From the NCBI GenBank assembly GCA_003598175.1, contig QZKN01000066.1, positions 1 through 60,329 of the forward strand: 60,329 nucleotides of DNA, written 5' to 3'. Positions 49,744 through 58,377 of this stretch are shown here, one piece after another (positions within the stretch are counted from its first letter, which is position 1; each line of letters begins with the position of its first letter). This stretch comes from Candidatus Omnitrophota bacterium. GTDB lineage: Bacteria > Hinthialibacterota > Hinthialibacteria > Hinthialibacterales > Hinthialibacteraceae. Made by a program: the position numbers and the translations under genes. A model generated the notes under the pieces. That model saw nothing but the letters and a program-made list of their open reading frames with translations. It was not told the origin of the DNA and did no database searches.

Positions 49744-52383
49744 ATGAATCTGACAAGAATGCGACGAATCTCGACTATCGGTTTTCTGTTCATTGGAAAT
49801 GTTGCTTTTCTCAGCCACGGCGCAGCGCCGACGCCGGTTTTAAAGGTTATTGATTTTTCGCAGTGCCCGGTCGCGGAATTGATGAGCAACGGGAATTTGG
49901 AACAATCCGACGGCGGACAATTGGCCGGCCTGAATCCCTACGGCGACGGCTATCGGATTCGCGACGGCGAGGGGCGAAACGGCTCAATTGCGGCTTTTTG
50001 TGAAAATACGACCGGCAATCAAACACGCGGATTGCAATGGACGTTTGAACTTAATCAAACGCAACCGCAGCCGGTTCGATTCTGCGGCTGGAGCCGCGCG
50101 GAGGATGTGGATGGCGCCGCCGACGGCAATTACTCCCTTTACATCGACATCGTCCACAGCGACGGGACATCCTCGTGGGGGCATCAAATTCCCTTTTCCG
50201 TCGCGACTCATGATTGGGAAGAGAAAACGCTTTTCGTCATGCCTGACAAACCCATCCGCCGGCTTTCCTGTTACGCCCTGTTCCGCGGACACAAAGGCCG
50301 CGTGTGGTTCGATGATTTCTCGGCGTTTGCCTTGATCCCGCCGGACGGCATGTATCCCTTCAACGGCGTCCATGCACAGCCAATGCCGACCGATGTTCAG
50401 TCGAAAAACGCCAAACACTATGTGAGCGGCGATGGATTCAATGTGAGGATCAATCCGCGATCCGGGGCGATATCCGCGATCCGGATCGGGGATCAAACTC
50501 TGGCGCTGGCGGAGGGTCCCAACGGGATGTTGGCGAGAGACGCCGCGGCCGGATCGGATTATTACGCTTTTCAAGACGGTGCATGTGAAGCGTTGCATCT
50601 CGAACTGGATATGAAAATCATCAGCGGAGAAAACGCCATTCATTTTGAAGGACAAGTGAAGGATCGCACCCGCAAACCACGCGCGATTTCTCTCGTCTTT
50701 GTGTTGCCGATCGCGGCAGAGGGATGGGAATGGGGCGATCACCTGCGCGGTTCGCGGCGCATCGACGCGAACAACGAATTTGTTTCGCTGGTCGATATGG
50801 GAACCGGCGGCAACGGCAAACTTTCACGCTATCCCTTCGCGTGTATTTTTTCGAAGGAGATGGGATTGGGGATGGGCATCGATTTGGGTTCTCCCTGCCA
50901 GTACCGACTGGGATATAGCAGCGGCGGAGGTCTGTTCTATCTGGCGTTTGATTTCGGCCTGCATCCGCAAACGAAACATTTCCCCTCCGCCGCGCCGTTC
51001 CAATTTGTTCTTTATCGCACCGATCCGAAGTGGGGATTTCGCTCGGCGGCGGATCGTTATTATCGCATTTTTCCGGAGTATTTCCTCGTTCGCAGCCGTG
51101 ATCAAGGGATTTGGATGCCGTTCACGGACGTGAGCACGGTCGCCGGCTGGCAGGATTTCGGATTCAAGTATCATGAAGGAACGAACAATATTCCCTTCGA
51201 CGACGAAGCGGGGATATTGAGTTTTCGGTATTCCGAACCGTCGACGTGGTGGATGCGAATGCCGAAAGACACGCCGCGGACCTACGAAGCGGCGATGGAC
51301 ATGGTGAATCGCTTTGCCGCATCGACCACCGAGTCCTCCAATTCACGGCGTAACGCGCAGGCGCTGCTGTCTTCCGGCATGTTTGATGAAAACGGGAGAT
51401 ATCAGATGAAATTTCGCAACGAGCCGTGGTGCGACGGCGCGGTGTTCAGCTTGAATCCCAGCCCGCATTTGCCCGGCGAGATCACCGGCGCAAACATGAT
51501 GTGGAACGAACGAACCGCCGAGCGTCTGTACGGCGCCACGGCGAAAGGGGAACAGGACGGGGAATATCTGGATTCGTTGGAAGGCTACGTAACGGCGGAT
51601 TTGAATTTTCGCGAAGAGCATTTCCAACACACGACCGCGCCGTTAACGTTCACGATGGACGCACATCGGCCGGTTCTGCATAAATCTTTCTCGCAATACG
51701 AATTTACGCGCTATTTAGGGGAACAAATGCACGCCAGGGAGAAACTTTTATTTGCAAACGGCGTGCCGTATCGCTTCTCGTTTCTTTGTCCGTGGCTGGA
51801 CGTCATGGGAACGGAAACGGATTGGATTCGCAATCGGCAATTCACACCCGATTCGGACGAAATGATGAATTACCGGCGGACGATGTCGGGCAAAAAACCC
51901 TATCTGTTTTTGATGAACACGCGCTTCGAGAACATGACGACGGCGTATGTGGAGAACTATTTTCAATATTGCTTGTTTTATGGTATGTTTCCCAGCATGT
52001 TCAGCCACAATGCGGCGGAGGATCCGTATTGGCGGAATCCGGAATTATATAATCGCGATCGTCCGTTGTTTCAACGCTATCAACCGCTCATCAAACGCGT
52101 GGCGGAGGCGGGTTGGGAACCGGCGACCTACGCGCGCGCGAATCGAGCGTCCATTCGGGTGGAGAGATTCGGCCCGGATGACGAGGGAAACGTTTTCCTG
52201 ACCGTATGGAACGGAACGTCCGAGCTGCAAACATATGAATTGCGCGGAGAAGACGCCCTGCAGGGAAAAGGAGAATGGGACGAGCTGCTATCGGGTAGGA
52301 AGGGGAAGTGGGATAATGGCCTGAAATCGAATTGTGACGGTTCCGCGACGCAGGTTTTTTGTATTCGAATGCAAGGAATTTGA
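49744..52383 (+). CDS. Large secreted glycosidase-like protein
   Basis: An 879-residue exported protein. A signal peptide (about 1-27) is followed by a jelly-roll-like region with FELNQTQPQPVRFCGWSRAE and HKGRVWFDDFSAFALIPPDG (to about residue 205), a beta-sandwich-like part to about 420, and then a (beta/alpha)8-like part with DQGIWMPFTDVSTVAGW, GEYLDSLEGYVTADLNF, TFTMDAHRPVLHKSFSQYEF, and FEDMTT-like FENMTTAYVENYFQYCLFYG, ending in a small beta domain. The Asp and Glu in GEYLDSLEGY and TMDAHRP are candidate catalytic acids. I do not know a matching glycoside hydrolase family. GGGAGG lies 5 bases before ATG 49744; it is preferred to the GTG two codons upstream. Confidence 0.6.
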   Translation: MNLTRMRRISTIGFLFIGNVAFLSHGAAPTPVLKVIDFSQCPVAELMSNGNLEQSDGGQLAGLNPYGDGYRIRDGEGRNGSIAAFCENTTGNQTRGLQWTFELNQTQPQPVRFCGWSRAEDVDGAADGNYSLYIDIVHSDGTSSWGHQIPFSVATHDWEEKTLFVMPDKPIRRLSCYALFRGHKGRVWFDDFSAFALIPPDGMYPFNGVHAQPMPTDVQSKNAKHYVSGDGFNVRINPRSGAISAIRIGDQTLALAEGPNGMLARDAAAGSDYYAFQDGACEALHLELDMKIISGENAIHFEGQVKDRTRKPRAISLVFVLPIAAEGWEWGDHLRGSRRIDANNEFVSLVDMGTGGNGKLSRYPFACIFSKEMGLGMGIDLGSPCQYRLGYSSGGGLFYLAFDFGLHPQTKHFPSAAPFQFVLYRTDPKWGFRSAADRYYRIFPEYFLVRSRDQGIWMPFTDVSTVAGWQDFGFKYHEGTNNIPFDDEAGILSFRYSEPSTWWMRMPKDTPRTYEAAMDMVNRFAASTTESSNSRRNAQALLSSGMFDENGRYQMKFRNEPWCDGAVFSLNPSPHLPGEITGANMMWNERTAERLYGATAKGEQDGEYLDSLEGYVTADLNFREEHFQHTTAPLTFTMDAHRPVLHKSFSQYEFTRYLGEQMHAREKLLFANGVPYRFSFLCPWLDVMGTETDWIRNRQFTPDSDEMMNYRRTMSGKKPYLFLMNTRFENMTTAYVENYFQYCLFYGMFPSMFSHNAAEDPYWRNPELYNRDRPLFQRYQPLIKRVAEAGWEPATYARANRASIRVERFGPDDEGNVFLTVWNGTSELQTYELRGEDALQGKGEWDELLSGRKGKWDNGLKSNCDGSATQVFCIRMQGI

Positions 52384-52601
52384 ATACGAATGATGAATGA
52401 GATGGGGACGGTACCACGGTTACATCCAACGAGGAAATCGATCAATCGGCGGGAGGATTCCTTGTCGTGAATCAACAGAAACAGAGCGGCGAACATGCCA
52501 ATATTGTAGACTGAATCAAAAAAAGGGCAGACGTGAAAGCCTGCCCTGGGTTTTTTTGCTTATGTCATGCACACACGAACGCCGGGAAGTTCGTAAGTCT
52601 A
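52384..52601. other. Intergenic spacer before tRNA-Ala
   Basis: No gene. A terminator stem is listed separately. Confidence 0.5.
52522..52557. terminator. Rho-independent terminator
   Basis: AGGGCAG and CTGCCCT form a 7-bp stem with a 10-base loop. A 7-T run follows on the plus strand, and an A run precedes it. It can end both the secreted-protein gene on the plus strand and the tRNA transcript on the minus strand. Confidence 0.85.
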
Positions 52602-52674
52602 TGGAGCTGAGGAGGATCGAACTCCTGGCCTCTTGAATGCCATTCAAGCGCTCTCCCAGCTGAGCTACAGCCCC
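52602..52674 (-). tRNA. tRNA-Ala(GGC)
   Basis: A 73-base cloverleaf on the minus strand. The acceptor is GGGGCTG / CAGCTCC with the discriminator A and a G3:U70 pair, the alanine identity element. The D arm is AGCTCAGCTGGGAGAGC, the anticodon stem is CTTGA/TCAAG with loop ATGGCAT (anticodon GGC), and the T arm is GGAGTTCGATCCTCC. CCA is not encoded. Confidence 0.97.
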
Positions 52675-52766
52675 TACGCGAGTATAAATAGTAACCACTC
52701 ACGCCATGAAATCAAGATCAATGCCTGAAATATTCTGTTTTTCCCCCGAATAATCCATGAGATTTG

Positions 52767-52795
52767 TTGACTTTTGGCAGGTTGTATCGTATGAT
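52767..52795 (+). promoter_or_regulatory. Probable sigma-70 promoter for the LamG gene
   Basis: TTGACT (52767-52772), a 17-base spacer, and TATGAT (52790-52795) match the consensus well. The LamG protein gene starts about 140 bases downstream. Confidence 0.6.
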
Positions 52796-52941
52796 CGTTA
52801 AAAAGGTTGATCTGTTCTTTCGCCCTAACATAAATTATTTTTAAAATATTTAGGGATTTTATTGTATTCTTGAGTGAAAATGAGAAATTGGGCATAACGC
52901 CCAATGCAATCAATACATTGCCATATCAATCAGGAGGAACG

Positions 52942-54396
52942 ATGATGAACAAGAATGTATGGGTGTGGTGTATTTGTGTAGGATTTGGCTTGTTCGCAGT
53001 AATGGGAGCGGATGCGCAAGGTCTGCTCGGTTTTTGGCAGTTTGATGAAGGCTCCGGCGATGTCGTTGCGGATTCGAGCGGGAACGGGAACAATGCGACG
53101 GTCTTCAACGTGGATGCCGGACTTGGTGAAAACGGTTCCGTGTGGGTGAATGATCCCGAACGCGGGTCGGTGATCAGTTTCGGCGGCGGCGCGGGCGGCG
53201 CGTATGTTCTCGCCGGCGATGGTCTCATTCCTGTCATGAGTTTCGACCAGAATTTTACGTGGGTGTTCTGGGCCAAACAGGGGGAAGGAAATGGCAGTAA
53301 CAATATCGTATTCGGTAATCGCATGAATATTACCCCCGCTGATTTTGTTCCCCGCCAATTCATTAAATTTACGCCAACCAAATTCGAGTGGCACATGAAC
53401 GGCAACGGCAACGATAATTTGGAATACGATGATATTCCAAACGGCGTCTGGCTGCATCATGCCGTGGTCAAACGAGGCAATATTGTGACTTACTATCGAA
53501 ATGGCGTGATGGGTGGATCAAGAATCATAACACAAGAATTGTCTAAGGCGCAACCTTTATTTTTCGGCGGCGACAATGAAGGCGCATCCGGTGAAAACTG
53601 GATTGGTTATATGGACAACGCTCGTATCTACAACGTCGCATTGAGCACGCAAGCAATAGTGAATCTCTTCGTGCAAGAAAGCGTAAGCGTTAGTACGGTC
53701 GGATATTGGGACTTCGATGAAGGTTCCGGAGATGTCGTTCATGATTCAAGCGGCAATGGAAATGACGGCACCGTCTTCAATGTGAATGCCGGATTGGGCG
53801 AAAACGGTTCCGTGTGGGTCAACGATCCAGAACGTGGATCGGTGATCAGCTTCGCCGGCGGCGCAACAGGCGCATATGTACTTGCCGGCGATGGATTGAT
53901 TCCCGTCATGGCCTTTGATCAGGACTTTACCTGGGCGTTCTGGGCCAAACAGGGAGAAGGAAACGGGAGCAACAATATCGTAATCGGCAATCGCATGAAT
54001 ATCACGCCCGCTGATTTTGTCCCCCGCCAATTCATTAAATTTACACCGACCAAGTTTGAGTGGCACATGAACGGCAACGGCAACGACAATATGGAATACG
54101 AAGATATTCCCAACGGAATTTGGCTGTTTCATACGGTCGTCAAAAAAGGCGATCAGCTGACGTATTATCGAAATGGCGTGATGGGTGGATCAAAAGTCAT
54201 AACCCAGGCATTGGCGGAGCCTCAACCCTTATTTTTCGGAGGAGACAATGAAGGCGCATCCGGTGAAAACTGGATCGGTTATATGGACAACGCCCGTGTT
54301 TACAAAGCCGCTTTAGATCCGATGCAAATCATGACGATCTTCATGTATGAAATCGCAGGCGTAAGCGGAGTTGAATGGGCACAGGACTATCGTTAA
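52942..54396 (+). CDS. Secreted protein with two LamG/concanavalin A-like domains
   Basis: A 484-residue exported protein. The signal peptide ends near MGADA. Two LamG-like domains of about 220 residues follow in tandem and are almost the same at the protein level: each starts with a LGFWQFDEGSGDVVADSSGNG-type segment, has a NFTWVFWAKQGEGNGSNN / DFTWAFWAKQGEGNGSNN strand, then TPADFVPRQFIKFTPTKFEW, PLFFGGDNEGASGENWIGYM and a MDNAR closing motif. Such domains bind carbohydrate or act as structural modules. The end reads VSGVEWAQDYR, loosely resembling the W-x-[VI]-Y tails. AGGAGG lies 4 bases before ATG 52942 and 7 before 52945; either may be the start. Confidence 0.85.
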   Translation: MMNKNVWVWCICVGFGLFAVMGADAQGLLGFWQFDEGSGDVVADSSGNGNNATVFNVDAGLGENGSVWVNDPERGSVISFGGGAGGAYVLAGDGLIPVMSFDQNFTWVFWAKQGEGNGSNNIVFGNRMNITPADFVPRQFIKFTPTKFEWHMNGNGNDNLEYDDIPNGVWLHHAVVKRGNIVTYYRNGVMGGSRIITQELSKAQPLFFGGDNEGASGENWIGYMDNARIYNVALSTQAIVNLFVQESVSVSTVGYWDFDEGSGDVVHDSSGNGNDGTVFNVNAGLGENGSVWVNDPERGSVISFAGGATGAYVLAGDGLIPVMAFDQDFTWAFWAKQGEGNGSNNIVIGNRMNITPADFVPRQFIKFTPTKFEWHMNGNGNDNMEYEDIPNGIWLFHTVVKKGDQLTYYRNGVMGGSKVITQALAEPQPLFFGGDNEGASGENWIGYMDNARVYKAALDPMQIMTIFMYEIAGVSGVEWAQDYR

Positions 54397-54458
54397 TTGA
54401 GGAGAGACAAGTATCACATGTTTATATAGTTCGGCAGGATTTAATGATTGATCTGAGT

Positions 54459-54512
54459 GTAGGGGCATCTTCGGGTTTTTCTCAAGTGGGAAGGCAGAAG
54501 ACCTGCCCCTAC
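54459..54512. repeat. Partial hairpin of the GTAGGGGCA family
   Basis: GTAGGGGCA (54459-54467) pairs with TGCCCCTAC (54504-54512); the inside has a further, imperfect stem (TCTTCGGG...). Confidence 0.65.
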
Positions 54513-54565
54513 TTTTATTTTCGGGCATATGAACGCATAATAATCAGGGTTTCACATCCATAGAT

Positions 54566-54611
54566 GCGGACAGGATGTCCGCGCTCCTAAAGATGCGGAC
54601 AGGATGTCTGC
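54566..54611. repeat. Two hairpin repeats, GCGGACA-GGA-TGTCCGC and GCGGACA-GGA-TGTCTGC
   Basis: The units lie 29 bases apart (54566 and 54595). The first is perfectly paired; in the second one pair is a G-U-type wobble. They end 37 bases before the start of the next gene. Confidence 0.85.
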
Positions 54612-54647
54612 GTTCCGGAATATTTATCAAAAGGAAGGAATGAGAAC

Positions 54648-57299
54648 ATGAAAAAATTATTTTATTGGCCAGTATTCATTTTGATCGTGATGAGTTTGCA
54701 GGCATGGGCATGGGAATTCAACGAAGCCGGCAACCGGGAAGGATGGCAGAAAAACGGGGCCATCCAATCCATTGAAGTACGAGACGGTAAACTGATCGTG
54801 CAGATCAACGCGGGCAGCAGCGATCCCTTCATCAACGGTCCCACCGGTCCGTTCGACGGCGACCGCATTACCGGCATTGAAATGAAAATGAAATGGTCTT
54901 ACGACGCGTTCGGTTCGGGCGGCCTGGCGGTGTATTATTTCCCCGCCGCGGGATCGCACGGCAGCGCGAATTACGAAGTGATCATGCCGAATGAATGGAA
55001 CATCATTTATATCGACCTGGTCACCGCGCGAGGCGGAGACAGCCCCATGCAATGGGGAGGTGAGATCAATTCTCTTCGCGTCGACTTCGCAGATAACGTG
55101 CAGGAAAATTACACCGTCGAGATCGATTGGATTCGATTGGTGGATGATCACATCCTCAACAACAATTTCGAGTTTGGCGGGCTGGATTCATGGGAACACA
55201 TCGGCGAGGGGAATATGAATCAGTTTACGGTGACCGATTCCGAGTTTTATTCCGAATATTTTTGCGTTGAAGTCGCCGGCCTCGGTAGTTCCCGTTATCA
55301 GGGATTATCTCAAGATATTTTCAGCGGTTTGGATTTGGAAAAAGGTTCGTCAGTGGCGGTGGTCGGGGCGGCGCTCATTCCCGCCGGCGCGTGGGACGCC
55401 AATTCCCAGCTCTGGTTCCGCATCAACGAGTCGAATGGAACGACAGAAAATCTCAGTCCTCCGATTGCAGTCACGGTTTTCGATGACTGGTTCGAATTTG
55501 AAAGCCGGTTAACGTTGAAGTATGAACCGGCGGAACGGAAAAAACTGGCGGTGGAACTCTATTCGAAAAATCCCAGCGGTCAGACGTTTTATTTCGACGA
55601 TATTTTCGTGGACATCATGCCGCCGAAAGAGGAAGTGGAATATTGGGCCTGGTCCGACGCCAATTGGGAGTTCAACACGGATGGAAACACGAATGGCTGG
55701 ACCGTCGGAAACGGCGTGGCAACGCTGGAAGCATTCAACGGAAATTTAGTCGCCACGATTACAGCCGGAACCAACGATCCCTACATCGAAGCGCCGCGCG
55801 GCCCCTACAACGCCGACAAGATGGGTGGAATTGCGGCGCGGATGCGCATTTCTTCGGGGATGAGTCTGGGTGGATACAATAATTATTGGTTCCCGATGGA
55901 AGGGGGACACGCCAATCAAACCTGGTCTGTACCTGTGGAAGGCGAGTGGTTTGTCGTTTACCAGAATTTAAGTGAGGCCTGGGACGGTTGGTTCAATTAC
56001 ATTCGTTATGATTTCGGCGATTTTTCTACTGTGGATTACACCGTGGAAATCGATTGGATTCGTTTTCTCGACGAATCGATCAAAAACAACGGATTCGAAG
56101 ATACCGTTGGACCCTGGCGGCACGAGGGGGCGGGCAGTATCGGCGATTTCGCTTTGTCAACCGCGCAGAAATTCTCCGGCGCTTCGGCGTTGGAAATCAA
56201 GGGAATCGGCTCCGATCAATATCACGCCGTCGTGCAGGACATCGCGGATGGCTTAACCATTCCGAAAGGCGCAACCGTCACGTTGAAAGGCTATTATTAT
56301 GTTCCGTCAGGCTCGTGGGACGCCAATTCTCATATTTGGTTGCGCGTGCAGGAATGGAACGGTGTGACGGAAAACAACGTCGGCAGTATCACCGCTCCCG
56401 CCGCATTCGATCAGTGGATTCCGTTCGAACACAGCCTGCGCCTGCAATTCGATCCGCAGGATCGTATCCAAATGGCCATTCAACTCTATTCGAAGACTCC
56501 GGCAGGGACATCGATTTACGTCGACGACGTTTTCTGCACGGTTTTTGCCGCGCCGCCACAAGTGGGATGGCCGGTGAATGCGGTCAAACTCGCCGCCGGA
56601 CAACGGATTACCATTGACGGCGTCGTTTCGCCGGGTGAATACGAAGGCGCGCAGCCGATGATCATCAACGAAGAAACGTTGGCGGGTATTGCCGATCCGT
56701 ATTTCCCGGATTTCGTTCACGGCGGCGTCAACAATCCCCAATACGCCAAGCCCACATCGCTGAACGATTTCAACGCCGCCTACTATTTTATGTGGGACGA
56801 CGAGTTTTTCTACGCCGCGGTTTCCGTGCAGGACGACAACTACTCTTTTGTCGGACCGGATCCGAACGGTTCGGACACACTGCAATTTGTCTTCGCCGAA
56901 ACGCCGGATGAGGCGGACACGAATTGGATGTACATCCCCACCATTGCGCCCGACGACGGCTCCGGCAATATTTCCGCCAAGAACGCATTCGGCGGCTGGA
57001 TCACTCACGACATCATGCCCGCATGTGACTATGCCGCAAACGTCGATCCGAGTACGCAGGATTGGTCGGTCGAGATCCGGATTCCATGGTCGTCCATGCA
57101 GGGCGATTTCAGCAATGAGGTCTTTCCACCGAGCGTCGGCGATATGGTGGGATTCTGTGTGCTCGCCATCGATTATGACAACGGCGCGTTGGATTGGTTT
57201 GCCGGGAATCACACCTCGTTTCCGTGGGAAGGCGCGGGCGTGGAGCGATTGTTCTTTATCGAACGCCCGACGGCGACGCCAAACTGGTCGATTTATTAA
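54648..57299 (+). CDS. Secreted tandem carbohydrate-binding-like protein with C-terminal CBM9-like domain and W-x-I-Y tail
   Basis: An 883-residue exported protein. After the signal peptide (to about residue 21) come two copies of a ~310-residue module, each with a short strand NGPTGPFDGDRITGIEMKMK / EAPRGPYNADKMGGIAARMR and then a second half with YTVEIDWIRLVDD / YTVEIDWIRFLDE, NNNFEFGGLDSWEHIGEGN / NNGFEDTVGPWRHEGAGS and IPAGAWDANSQLWFRINE / VPSGSWDANSHIWLRVQE. The C-terminal 220 residues resemble a CBM9/DOMON-like domain (ITIDGVVSPGEYEGAQ, ESVQDDNYSF-like VSVQDDNYSF, WSVEIRIPWSSM). It ends in TPNWSIY. The role is likely polysaccharide binding at the cell surface or outside. A ribosome-binding site AAGGAAGG precedes the ATG. 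Confidence 0.8.
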   Translation: MKKLFYWPVFILIVMSLQAWAWEFNEAGNREGWQKNGAIQSIEVRDGKLIVQINAGSSDPFINGPTGPFDGDRITGIEMKMKWSYDAFGSGGLAVYYFPAAGSHGSANYEVIMPNEWNIIYIDLVTARGGDSPMQWGGEINSLRVDFADNVQENYTVEIDWIRLVDDHILNNNFEFGGLDSWEHIGEGNMNQFTVTDSEFYSEYFCVEVAGLGSSRYQGLSQDIFSGLDLEKGSSVAVVGAALIPAGAWDANSQLWFRINESNGTTENLSPPIAVTVFDDWFEFESRLTLKYEPAERKKLAVELYSKNPSGQTFYFDDIFVDIMPPKEEVEYWAWSDANWEFNTDGNTNGWTVGNGVATLEAFNGNLVATITAGTNDPYIEAPRGPYNADKMGGIAARMRISSGMSLGGYNNYWFPMEGGHANQTWSVPVEGEWFVVYQNLSEAWDGWFNYIRYDFGDFSTVDYTVEIDWIRFLDESIKNNGFEDTVGPWRHEGAGSIGDFALSTAQKFSGASALEIKGIGSDQYHAVVQDIADGLTIPKGATVTLKGYYYVPSGSWDANSHIWLRVQEWNGVTENNVGSITAPAAFDQWIPFEHSLRLQFDPQDRIQMAIQLYSKTPAGTSIYVDDVFCTVFAAPPQVGWPVNAVKLAAGQRITIDGVVSPGEYEGAQPMIINEETLAGIADPYFPDFVHGGVNNPQYAKPTSLNDFNAAYYFMWDDEFFYAAVSVQDDNYSFVGPDPNGSDTLQFVFAETPDEADTNWMYIPTIAPDDGSGNISAKNAFGGWITHDIMPACDYAANVDPSTQDWSVEIRIPWSSMQGDFSNEVFPPSVGDMVGFCVLAIDYDNGALDWFAGNHTSFPWEGAGVERLFFIERPTATPNWSIY

Positions 57300-57338
57300 A
57301 TTCTATTCCGTTTCATTGCTACGATGATGCCAAGAGAG

Positions 57339-57362
57339 GGGGCAGACACGGATGTCTGCCCC
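57339..57362. repeat. Hairpin GGGGCAGACA-CGGA-TGTCTGCCCC
   Basis: A 10-bp perfect stem with a 4-base loop, 77 bases before the pseudopilin start. Confidence 0.85.
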
Positions 57363-57439
57363 TGTTATTATAAAATATGCAATACGGAAGGATGAATCCA
57401 AAAGACGGGCAATCCATCGAGTTGCTCCGGATCAATATC

Positions 57440-58054
57440 ATGGGTAAAAAAACCGCTTTCACCCTCATCGAACTGCTCATTGTCGTCGCCATTATCGGCA
57501 TCCTGGCCGCCATTGCCGTGCCGAATTTTCTCAACGCGCAAATCCGCGCGAAAATCGGGCGCGTGCGAGCCGATCATCGTGCATTCACGGTAGCATTGGA
57601 AGCGTATTTCGTTGATCACAACGAATACCCGTGGGGCGTTTTCCCCAATCAGGTCGGCGGTTACACCACGGCCAGCCTGACCAATCTGACCACGCCGGTT
57701 TCTTATATCTCGTCCGTCATGCAGGAAGATCCGTTCGGCGAAGGCACATTCGGCCAAAGCGGTCCCAGCAACAAAAAATTTTATGTTTACGTTAATTACA
57801 ACGGCTTATGGGCCAGAATCGACACGGCCGCACAGACGCATTTCAAAAACTGGCCTTATTTCAAGGGATACGGAATGACCAGTTTCGGGCCTGACGATCT
57901 GGATTCGGGCGGCGTGTGGGCGCCGTTGAATTATCGGGTGGGCAGCCGCAGAGGCGGCGATCTGGCGCTCTACGCTCCGTCAAACGGGCTGATCAGTTTG
58001 GGCGACATCTGCCGGTACGGTGGAGGGGCAAATTTGGTGACTGCAGGAGGTTGA
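57440..58054 (+). CDS. GspG-like pseudopilin
   Basis: A 204-residue pseudopilin. The signal reads MGKKTAFTLIELL: basic leader, cut before Phe, Glu at mature position 5, then IVVAIIGILAAIAVPNFLNA. RAKIGRVRADHRAFTVALEA, YFVDHNEYPWGVFPNQ and LTTPVSYISSVMQEDPFG follow, with SFGPDDLDSGGVWAPLNYRVG and SNGLISLGDICRYG at the end. It is the third such gene in the window and close to the one at 36724. There is no good ribosome-binding site; in-frame starts at 57377 or 57392 would lengthen the leader, so the start is uncertain. Confidence 0.85.
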   Translation: MGKKTAFTLIELLIVVAIIGILAAIAVPNFLNAQIRAKIGRVRADHRAFTVALEAYFVDHNEYPWGVFPNQVGGYTTASLTNLTTPVSYISSVMQEDPFGEGTFGQSGPSNKKFYVYVNYNGLWARIDTAAQTHFKNWPYFKGYGMTSFGPDDLDSGGVWAPLNYRVGSRRGGDLALYAPSNGLISLGDICRYGGGANLVTAGG

Positions 58055-58090
58055 TTGCAGTATCGTAGGTTCTATTTAATTGGTCAAATC

Positions 58091-58303
58091 TTAGACGACC
58101 GTACCATTCTCTTGTCGCGCAGCACGCTGACGGCAGGATTCGCATAGAATTCTTCCATCTTCACGAACAGAGACCGGCAGAGGATTGGTCACATCGCATT
58201 CGGGACCAATGTATTCATTCCCGCATTCTTCACAAATTGCATGAACAATCGGTTCGAGGCAGTGAACGTGAGGACCACAATCACAAAAATGCGAATATTT
58301 CAT
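58091..58303 (-). CDS. Small Cys-rich (zinc-ribbon-like) protein
   Basis: A 70-residue protein with CDCG, a lone Cys, CEEC, another Cys and CESC. This is typical of a small zinc-binding protein. The ATG at 58303 has GGAGG about 10 bases upstream and is preferred to the longer in-frame start. It lies 74 bases downstream of the hydrogenase large subunit on the same strand and may be part of the same unit. I do not recognise it as a known hydrogenase accessory (it is not HypA or HypC). Confidence 0.6.
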   Translation of the reverse strand: MKYSHFCDCGPHVHCLEPIVHAICEECGNEYIGPECDVTNPLPVSVREDGRILCESCRQRAARQENGTVV

Positions 58304-58377
58304 TTCCTGTTTTCCTCCCTGATGCATCCCGCCAAACAAAGGATTTCACGTAGAAATTCCGGAATCCAATTTCATTC

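Noticed and set aside
56307..57212. A 301-codon minus-strand frame over the CBM protein gene
   Set aside because: Antisense to a strong CDS with a signal peptide and domain repeats; no independent evidence.
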